NCBI GenBank assembly: GCA_043804035.1 | Contig: JAZDJJ010000094.1 | Coordinates: 1 to 11,438, forward strand | Direction: 5' to 3' | Length of the DNA stretch: 11,438 bases | DNA from: JAZDJJ01 sp043804035 | GTDB lineage: Bacteria > Bacteroidota > Bacteroidia > Palsa-948 | Shown here: positions 6,977-11,438 of the stretch, piece after piece | Position numbering within the stretch: position 1 is the first letter of the stretch | Layout: every line of letters starts with the position of its first letter | Program-made: the position numbers and the translations under genes | Notes under the pieces: model-generated | The model's database searches: none | The model's input: the letters and a program-made list of their open reading frames with translations, nothing else | What the model was told of the DNA's origin: nothing

Positions 6977-7633
6977 TCATCTCTTACATTTCTTCAACAG
7001 TGCAATCGTCTCAGCAGGATTATCAGAAGCAAACACAGTATTTCCTGCAACCAAAATATCGGCTCCGTTTTTCATAAGCAAAGGAGCATTTTTTAAATTA
7101 ACACCTCCATCAACTTCTATTTTGGCTTTTGATTTTTTTGCCTTGATTAATTGTCTGGAGTATTTTATTTTTTGATAAGTGCTTTCAATAAATTTTTGTC
7201 CGCCAAAGCCGGGATTCACACTCATTATACAAACCAAATCAATTTCAGAAATAATATCTTGCAAAACATTCACGGGAGTATGAGGATTTATTGCCACTCC
7301 GGCTTTCATTCCCAAATCCTTTATTGCATGAATAGTTCTGTGAAGATGAGTGCATGTTTCGTAATGAACAGAAAGATTATTTGCTCCCACATCTTTAAAC
7401 ATCTGCAAAAAATTATCAGGGTTCACTATCATTAAATGAACATCTAATGGTTTCTTGGCGTACTTCTTTATCGCTTTGATGACAGGGATACCAAAAGAAA
7501 TATTTGGAACAAAGACGCCATCCATTACATCAAGATGGAAACAGTCGGCTTCACTATTATTGAGCATCTCCACATCTCGCTGGAGATTAGCAAAATCTGC
7601 TGAAAGAAAAGAAGGAGCGATAAGAGGATTCAT
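6977..7633 (-). CDS. rpe: Ribulose-phosphate 3-epimerase
   Basis: A 218-residue TIM-barrel enzyme that interconverts ribulose 5-phosphate and xylulose 5-phosphate in the pentose phosphate pathway. Metal and catalytic residues are seen as His33 and Asp35 (CFHLDVMDGVFVPN), His66 (LDVHLMI) and Asp175 (IEVDGGVN); Asp35 and Asp175 serve as acid/base. The phosphate-binding parts are SVNPGFGGQ (138-146) and ADILVAGNTVF (191-201). Start IAPSFLSADFANL is standard. The gene converges with fabF. Upstream, the minus strand shows TAAGTTTG at 7638-7645, four bases before the ATG, an exact -7 match that would imply an almost leaderless transcript, but no -33 box is visible, so this promoter call is weak. 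Confidence 0.96.
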   Translation of the reverse strand: MNPLIAPSFLSADFANLQRDVEMLNNSEADCFHLDVMDGVFVPNISFGIPVIKAIKKYAKKPLDVHLMIVNPDNFLQMFKDVGANNLSVHYETCTHLHRTIHAIKDLGMKAGVAINPHTPVNVLQDIISEIDLVCIMSVNPGFGGQKFIESTYQKIKYSRQLIKAKKSKAKIEVDGGVNLKNAPLLMKNGADILVAGNTVFASDNPAETIALLKKCKR

Positions 7634-7666
7634 GGAACAAACTTACATGAAATTTTTAATCGAGAG

Positions 7667-7698
7667 AATTCCCCATCAGCTTGCTGCGGGGAGATTCA
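7667..7698. repeat. Short palindromic intergenic repeat
   Basis: GAATTCCCC at 7667-7674 region faces GGGGAGATTC at 7688-7697, with CAGCTTGCTG (7677-7686) as an inner palindrome. It resembles the CCCCGCAGCAAGCTG type of intergenic repeat that I recall from several bacterial genomes. It sits upstream of rpe and just before the element at 7717. Only one copy occurs here. Confidence 0.45.
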
Positions 7699-7716
7699 TT
7701 GAGGGTAGAAAAAAAA

Positions 7717-7876
7717 TTAAGGGTGGTTCCAAAAATACAAAAAACACTTAACCACAAAGATCACCAAGAAATCACAAAGTTCACAAAGCATTGATTTTAT
7801 TGGGTTCTTCGTGTTCTTTGTGAAATGACTTTGTGTGCTTTGTGGTAAAAAAATCAATTTTTGGAACCGCCCTTAA
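7717..7876. repeat. Palindromic repeat element C
   Basis: TTAAGGGTGGTTCCAAAAAT (7717-7736) and ATTTTTGGAACCGCCCTTAA (7857-7876) are 20-base terminal inverted repeats with one mismatch. The interior is an unrelated palindrome of ACCACAAAG / CACAAAG units: TTAACCACAAAG at 7748-7759 faces CTTTGTGGTAA at 7838-7848, with more CACAAAG and CTTTGTG copies between. The left end continues as ATACAAA, like the right end of element A; the right end continues as ATTGATTT, like the left end of element A. So this copy lies in the opposite orientation to A with a different core. No coding potential. Confidence 0.8.
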
Positions 7877-7914
7877 ATCACGAAGCGTTTGCCTGTTTGT
7901 TAGAAGCGGTCTGG

Positions 7915-7998
7915 TCGTCAAGCGGGTCAAGCCCGCCATGACGAACTAAGGAGATAATTGATTTGTACCCGAACAATAACAAATCAAAATGGATTTAT
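7915..7998. repeat. Dispersed repeat with GCGGGTCAAGCCCGC hairpin
   Basis: TCGTCA (7915-7920) and TGACGA (7939-7944) flank GCGGG-TCAAG-CCCGC (7922-7936), a nested palindrome. It is followed by GGAGATAATTGATT (7950-7963) and ACAAATCAAAATGGATTTAT (7979-7998). The same three modules recur, in another order, at 8982-9112 inside element D. The remaining bases of 7877-8042 show nothing else beyond the AT hairpin listed separately. Confidence 0.6.
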
Positions 7999-7999
7999 G

Positions 8000-8028
8000 A
8001 AATAAATTTATGAATTGCAAATTTATTT
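8000..8028 (-). terminator. AT-rich hairpin downstream of the toxin-antitoxin pair
   Basis: AAATAAATTT (8000-8009) and AAATTTATTT (8019-8028) form a perfect 10-bp stem with a 9-base loop, 15 bases past the last codon of the minus-strand antitoxin gene. All pairs are A-T, so the stem is weak; a terminator role is a guess from position. Confidence 0.25.
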
Positions 8029-8042
8029 TTTATCGGGGCTGT

Positions 8043-8225
8043 TCAAATAGGTGATTGTAAAACAACAAATTTATTTTTAAAGAATTTTTCCATTGCATTT
8101 TTTGCTTTCTTTTGCAAATAGTCCACTCTTTTTCCTGCGGGAATGTTTTTTAATTCTTCGTATAATTTTTCTTTTGCTTCCCAAACTTCAAGTTGGGCTT
8201 CTGATTCTGAGATTTTAGTTTTCAT
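8043..8225 (-). CDS. Small putative antitoxin partner of the PIN-domain gene
   Basis: A 60-residue charged protein predicted to be largely helical (EVWEAKEKLYEELKNIPAGKRVDYLQKKAKNAMEKF). It resembles the short proteins that commonly sit next to this type of PIN-domain toxin, where they are thought to be antitoxins that bind and block the nuclease. The start is set at the ATG at 8225, giving MKTKISE and an 11-base overlap with the end of the PIN reading frame; an upstream in-frame ATG at 8240 would add only five residues. It is downstream of the toxin gene, the reverse of the usual antitoxin-first order. I see no DNA-binding domain, so autoregulation by this protein is uncertain. The function is inferred from the neighbour and pattern, not from a firm family match. 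Confidence 0.6.
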   Translation of the reverse strand: MKTKISESEAQLEVWEAKEKLYEELKNIPAGKRVDYLQKKAKNAMEKFFKNKFVVLQSPI

Positions 8226-8710
8226 AGTCAATGAGCTCAAAAGGGGTTATTATTCTTATGTCGTTGAAATAATTATTTTGATAGTTCACAATTTTCACTT
8301 TATGTTCTTTGTTGATGTTGGCTAAATGCCTATAGTTCCAACTGACCAAAACATTCATCCCATGCACCACGCTGACTGCAATATGCAATGCATCCATCAC
8401 TTTGTTTGCAGGAATTATTTCGGCATCAATATATTTTTGCGCCAATTCGTTTACCTCTGTTTTATTCGTAATCTGTAAAACATCTACCGGATGCTTGCTT
8501 AATGCAGTAAATAATTTTTTACGCTTTTTTTCGCTTCGCGTATCTTCAATTTTCAGCAATTACAAATTCGGAGATGAAAGCATGATACTTTCCTTTGCCG
8601 ATAAAGTTTTCAAAAAAATCAATCGTAATGTCTTTCTTTTCTGGAGCATCATCGGCAAAAAGAAAATTCGGCACGGAGGTATCAAGATATATTTTTAATT
8701 TTGGTTTCAT
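8215..8710 (-). pseudogene. PIN-domain (VapC-like) toxin gene broken by a one-base frameshift
   Basis: The first frame starts at the ATG at 8710 and gives 54 residues (MKPKLKIYLDTSVPNFLFADD...AFISEFVIAEN) before a TGA at 8546-8548. The rest continues in the next frame to the stop at 8215 and contains KVMDALHIAVSVVHGMNVLVSWNYRHLANI. Removing one base from the T4 run at 8550-8553 (AAAA on the coding strand) restores a continuous reading ...FVIAE-IEDTRSEKK..., about 165 residues, the normal size of the family. Acidic PIN residues are Asp10 (YLDTS), a Glu in SEFVIAE, and the Asp of MDALH; VSWNYRHLAN replaces the usual fourth acidic site, as in related PIN proteins. An intact protein would be a ribonuclease toxin. 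The break may be a true mutation or a sequencing or assembly error. Confidence 0.75.
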
Positions 8711-8717
8711 CAGTTGT

Positions 8718-8747
8718 TAAACTTACATAAAAATTTTCAATTACAAA
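8718..8747 (-). promoter_or_regulatory. Putative promoter of the PIN-antitoxin pair
   Basis: On the minus strand TTTG (8747-8744) is followed after 18 bases by TAAGTTTA (8725-8718), one base off the TAnnTTTG element and with the same spacing as the acpP promoter. Only seven bases separate it from the ATG at 8710, so the transcript would be nearly leaderless. Confidence 0.45.
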
Positions 8748-8752
8748 TAAAT

Positions 8753-8783
8753 CATTGTTTCATTGTTTCATTGTTTCATTGTT
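8753..8783. repeat. Octamer tandem repeat CATTGTTT, about 3.9 copies
   Basis: Three perfect CATTGTTT units (8753-8776) are followed by CATTGTT (8777-8783). The array lies immediately upstream of the predicted -33 box of the PIN gene. Copy number in such arrays can vary by slippage. Confidence 0.8.
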
Positions 8784-8839
8784 CATTAGGGCAGTTTCAA
8801 AAATACAAATAAACGTCTTTGCTACCTGTCTGCCGTGTT

Positions 8840-8879
8840 CTGCCTGTGCGTCCGCACGCAGACAAGTCGGCACAGGCAG
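8840..8879. repeat. Compound palindrome inside element D
   Basis: CTGCCTGTGC (8840-8849) and GCACAGGCAG (8870-8879) are a perfect 10-bp inverted repeat. Between and around them GTGCG-TC-CGCAC (8846-8857) and GTCTGC...GCAGAC offer competing stems. This is far more GC-rich than the surrounding DNA. Confidence 0.65.
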
Positions 8880-8998
8880 ATTAGAGATTGCTTCCTGCTT
8901 CGCAGTCGCAATGACGATACGGAAATAAAAAAGATGACGTGTCAAGCCCGCCATTCTTTGCGGCTTTGCGTCTTGGCGAGAGGAGATAATTGATTGAT

Positions 8999-9094
8999 GG
9001 CGGGTCAAGCCCGCCATGACGAACTAATGAGGTGGCAGGTCAATCCCACCATGACGAACTAATGAGGTGGCGGGTCAAGCCCGCCATGACGAAC
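8999..9094. repeat. Tandem array of 35-bp hairpin units, about 2.7 copies
   Basis: Units start at 8999, 9034 and 9069, each beginning GGCGGGTCAAGCCCGCC or a variant and followed by ATGACGAAC; the first two continue TAATGAGGT. Units one and three carry a perfect GGCGGG/CCCGCC stem; unit two (GGCAGGTCAATCCCACC) has changes that weaken it. The same hairpin occurs singly at 7922-7936. Confidence 0.75.
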
Positions 9095-9171
9095 AAATCA
9101 AAAAGGATTTATAGAAGAAATACGGAATCTTATGGATACTTGTATTTTTAGAACTCTCTATCTTCTTTTTT

Positions 9172-10218
9172 CTATTTCCTGTTTTCTATTTTCTTTTTGA
9201 AGTATGAATTTCCTACAAACAATTTTCCGAAAGAATAATACTGAATGAGGACAAAATCCTTATCATCGTTGACAAGTGCAAACATATATTCAGGATCTTC
9301 GGTAAAAGGTTTTCCTGTAACATCGTTGATGAGCGTGATATCATCAGGCGGCTTTGAAAATACTTTCAATGAATTTATTTTTCCATTTTTTTCTGATAAC
9401 GTAATGATAAAAACCGGCTTCTTTGAAAGTATAGAATCTTTATACGATTGTCTGCATTTATTTTCTAATGCTACATATTGTATGTTTGAAAAATAAGTGA
9501 TATAACGTTTCATTTTCAGAGTATCAAAGTATGCTATAAGATTTCCTTTGCTATCGTGCAGAGAAATTTCATTTGTTGTTGAAAGCGAAACAGTAAAACC
9601 GGAGTCGGGCATCTGAACAGGGTTAAATGTTATAGAAGAAATTTTATCTGGCGAATGGGCAAACACGGTGCGGTCTCGCCACAAGTCCGCATCAGTAAAA
9701 TATCGTACAGAAAGAAATCCGTTAAATCCCGGAATAAACATTTCAAAAGGCATGGTAGAATTTTCGCCTGTTTCATGGTCAGCAAGGAGCATGTAAGTGC
9801 TGAGCCCATCCTGAGCATCACCGCCAACATAATACAACTTAATGAGATTATCATTCTGATATATTTCTATTTTGGTTCCTGTGGTAGCAAGTTGTTTCGA
9901 AATATTTTCAATAGCATTCTTGGCTACAGGATTTTTCACCGCTAATTCTTTGATACAAACAAGCAGGGCTTTAATGGCATCTCTGCGGGCAATATGTTTT
10001 TTGTTTACTTTCCATTCTCCCGGATTTACTTTTTCAAGAAGTACTTCGCTCCCATCTTTGTTAACTAAATAAATTTTGTTGATGGAAGCTGTATCGGTTA
10101 CTGCAAAATCATAGAGTTCTTTACGGATAGTGCTTTTTGTTATATGTAAATAAATCCACAGCGATGCAGATGAAAGAATAATGAAAAAGATAATTGCGAT
10201 TATGTTTTTTTTACTCAT
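9172..10218 (-). CDS. DUF4340 domain-containing membrane-anchored protein
   Basis: A 348-residue protein with one N-terminal hydrophobic helix (about residues 5-24, KNIIAIIFFIILSSASLWIYL), probably an uncleaved signal anchor, so that the rest lies in the periplasm. The body fits the DUF4340 family: an early stretch INKIYLVNKDGSEVLLEKVNPGEWKVNK, a later IEIYQNDNLIKLYYVGGDAQDGLSTYMLL, and the family-like VRYFTDADLWRDRTVF (about residues 171-186) followed by SSITFN. No catalytic residues are recognised and the function is unknown. It directly follows gldG on the same strand with about 100 bases between, and such proteins are often found beside GldG-type ABC transporter genes, which suggests an accessory envelope role. 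Element D lies just past its stop. Confidence 0.78.
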   Translation of the reverse strand: MSKKNIIAIIFFIILSSASLWIYLHITKSTIRKELYDFAVTDTASINKIYLVNKDGSEVLLEKVNPGEWKVNKKHIARRDAIKALLVCIKELAVKNPVAKNAIENISKQLATTGTKIEIYQNDNLIKLYYVGGDAQDGLSTYMLLADHETGENSTMPFEMFIPGFNGFLSVRYFTDADLWRDRTVFAHSPDKISSITFNPVQMPDSGFTVSLSTTNEISLHDSKGNLIAYFDTLKMKRYITYFSNIQYVALENKCRQSYKDSILSKKPVFIITLSEKNGKINSLKVFSKPPDDITLINDVTGKPFTEDPEYMFALVNDDKDFVLIQYYSFGKLFVGNSYFKKKIENRK

Positions 10219-10270
10219 AAATAGAAAAATTGTTTATCGTTAATAGGAAGAAAGTTAATGAAGGATAGAA

Positions 10271-10297
10271 AATCGTTAATCGTTACCATTAACGGTT
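10271..10297. repeat. Inverted repeat between gldG and the DUF4340 gene
   Basis: AATCGTTAAT (10271-10280) pairs with ATTAACGGTT (10288-10297), nine Watson-Crick pairs plus one T-G, around the loop CGTTACC. Extra TCGTTAAT-like copies (10238-10246, 10253-10258) lie nearby. No U-run follows on the minus strand, so an intrinsic terminator is not supported. It could be a protein-binding or mRNA-processing site. Confidence 0.35.
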
Positions 10298-10319
10298 ATG
10301 TTTATTGATTATACTGATT

Positions 10320-11438
10320 TTATTTTGCATATTTTTTTCTTCTGATGAATGTTTGTGCTATCCCAAAAATTATTACAAGCAAAACAGGTAGAGCCGTATT
10401 CATCATCTGACATTTTGTTTTTTCTTTTTCAGTTTTTTGTTTGTCAAGCATCCTCAGTTTAATTTCTCGGGAACGAACTTGGAGCAACCCAGAATCATCG
10501 CAAAGATAATTAATGGCATTAAGAATAAAATTTTTGTTGCCATAAGTTTGCCCTGTATAAATGTCAAATCCAAGAGGATAAGCCCTGCCGGTGGAATGTT
10601 GAACAAAATTTTTTATCACATCACCATCCGACACAATTATCATTTTTGTCGGCTGACTTTTTTCTTTGAATTTTATTTCGGGAATAGAATCAATTTCCGG
10701 AGGCATACGATTTTTGTAAAGCGATTCGAATTCTCCTTCCAGAAGAATCGCAACTGTTTTGTATGAATTGTGAAATTGTTTTTCATCAGGTTCCTGAAAA
10801 ATAGTCCGCATATCAATTCTTGCCGGAACATTCAGCACACTTGTATATCGCGAAGTACTGAGCAAGGAAGTTTTCTTAATTCCATTTGTTATGGTATCTA
10901 TTGTACTGGCAAATTCACATTTCACCAGATTGATATTATTTACTATAGGATGATTGTTGCTTTGTGCGATAAGCGGAAAATAAAACCATGGACGCAATGT
11001 ATATTTATTATTCACCGGCACAGGCACGGCTCCGCTTCTTATGTCCATTATTAAATTATTGTTGATGCGAACTCCATATTTAAAAAACTGATCTTCCAAG
11101 TTCAATGGAAGTGTAATGCCATACGTGACGGGTGAAGTGGTTAAACTGTCCATACTCGCAAATGCACCGTCAATAAACCATAACACTTTGCCGCCATTCA
11201 TGATGTATTGATCAATTATGAATTTATTTTGCTCCGAGAAAACAGAATCTGGTTTTGCGATGATAATGACTTTATATTTCTGTATGTTTTTAATGTTTGA
11301 TAATTTGCCTTCTAATTTTATCTGTTTCACGGTGTAATAATCGCTCATCTCTTTAGAAATATCTGCAACTTGTAATGAATCTAATTCTCCATGCCCTTTT
11401 GTAAAAGCAATCTTTGATTTAATATTCATAGTTAGTTT
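10320..11438 (-). CDS. gldG: GldG, ABC-transporter-associated gliding motility protein (C-terminal part)
   Basis: The reading frame runs off the right edge; the last in-window codons read KLTMNIKSKIAFTKGHGELDS, which matches the middle of GldG proteins, so the ATG at 11429 is internal and roughly the N-terminal third (membrane helix and first periplasmic domain) is missing. Seen here: the GHGELD motif, KYKVIIIAKP followed by EQNKFIIDQYIMNGGKVLWFID, MIIVSDGDVIKNF, PLGFDIYTGQTYGNKNFILNAINYL, SREIKLRMLDK, and a C-terminal membrane helix (ALPVLLVIIFGIAQTFI) with the typical RRKKYAK tail. GldG works with GldF and the ATPase GldA in an ABC transporter needed for gliding in Flavobacterium; related genes occur in many non-gliding Bacteroidetes, so motility is not proven. 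gldF is expected beyond the window. Confidence 0.9.
   Translation of the reverse strand, partial: KLTMNIKSKIAFTKGHGELDSLQVADISKEMSDYYTVKQIKLEGKLSNIKNIQKYKVIIIAKPDSVFSEQNKFIIDQYIMNGGKVLWFIDGAFASMDSLTTSPVTYGITLPLNLEDQFFKYGVRINNNLIMDIRSGAVPVPVNNKYTLRPWFYFPLIAQSNNHPIVNNINLVKCEFASTIDTITNGIKKTSLLSTSRYTSVLNVPARIDMRTIFQEPDEKQFHNSYKTVAILLEGEFESLYKNRMPPEIDSIPEIKFKEKSQPTKMIIVSDGDVIKNFVQHSTGRAYPLGFDIYTGQTYGNKNFILNAINYLCDDSGLLQVRSREIKLRMLDKQKTEKEKTKCQMMNTALPVLLVIIFGIAQTFIRRKKYAK

Larger units (their letters stand above)
8788..9158. repeat. Large mosaic repeat element D
   Basis: The left end AGGGCAGTTTCAAAAATACA (8788-8807), continuing AATAAACGTC, matches the inverted right end of element A at nearly every base. 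The right end GTATTTTTAGAACT (9142-9155) is the same type in inverse orientation, though degenerate. Between them lie several repeat types: a CTGCCTGTGC palindrome (8840-8879); half of the GTCATTGCGA core (8885-8916), equal to one arm of element A except for a 7-base deletion; a TTTGCGGCTTTGCGTCTTGG fragment (8957-8976); and a tandem hairpin array (8999-9094). No credible gene is present in 8711-9171. The layout suggests repeated insertion of repeats into one another. Confidence 0.65.

Noticed and set aside
7915..8028. Integron attC-like site near the toxin-antitoxin pair
   Set aside because: The palindrome lacks recognisable attC core sites, and the same hairpin is repeated in tandem elsewhere, so it fits a dispersed repeat better.
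8402..8698. Plus-strand open frame of 98 residues opposite the PIN gene
   Set aside because: It overlaps the PIN reading frames on the other strand, which have clear family motifs, and has none itself.
8760..9017. Minus-strand open frame of 85 residues with repeated MAGLTRH
   Set aside because: It is a translation of the repeat units in element D; the repeated peptide reflects DNA repeats rather than a gene.
8999..9094. Possible CRISPR array
   Set aside because: The units are contiguous 35-bp tandem copies without unique spacers, and no cas gene is nearby.
11427..11429. ATG as true start of the GldG frame
   Set aside because: The frame stays open to the window edge and the residues around it match the middle of GldG, so the gene is cut by the window.

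Overview
The window looks like a chromosomal segment of a member of the Bacteroidota (Bacteroidetes). The DNA is AT-rich. A C-terminal part of gldG, a gene family typical of that phylum, runs off the right end. Gene starts lack obvious Shine-Dalgarno sequences, and several genes are preceded by the phylum's TTTG / TAnnTTTG promoter pattern. The genus cannot be fixed from the sequence. The intergenic DNA is unusually full of dispersed palindromic repeats.

Layout. 1-320: a repeat element, no gene. 321-2381 (-): fused ADP-forming acyl-CoA synthetase. 2382-2663: a second palindromic repeat element. 2664-3137 (-): KdsC-type HAD phosphatase. 3253-4161 (+): ATP synthase gamma subunit, here without its usual atpA neighbour. 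4165-4215: hairpin between convergent genes. 4216-5198 (-): a small TonB-C-like secreted protein translationally coupled to purN. 5345-6961 (+): acpP and fabF, with a canonical promoter, a leader hairpin and a long G-U-tolerant hairpin between the two genes. 6977-7633 (-): rpe. 7634-8042: repeats. 8043-8710 (-): a PIN-domain toxin broken by a one-base frameshift, with its small partner. 8711-9171: promoter, octamer microsatellite and a large mosaic repeat. 9172-11438 (-): DUF4340-type membrane-anchored protein and the C-terminal two thirds or so of GldG.

Function. Most genes are housekeeping: fatty-acid synthesis (acpP, fabF), purine synthesis (purN), the pentose phosphate pathway (rpe), KDO/LPS synthesis (kdsC), the F1 ATPase (atpG), acyl-CoA energy metabolism, and an ABC-transporter-associated envelope module (gldG with DUF4340). 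The accessory part is 7634-9171, which combines the damaged toxin-antitoxin pair with several repeat families.

I see no convincing new multi-gene system. The most noteworthy signal is a set of repeat elements at 1-140, 7717-7876 and 8788-9158. They share terminal inverted repeats but carry unrelated palindromic cores. In the first and third elements listed, two different end types can be told apart, and those two elements lie in opposite orientations. The strand-specific 21-bp RNA hairpin between acpP and fabF and the frameshifted PIN gene are the next best leads.
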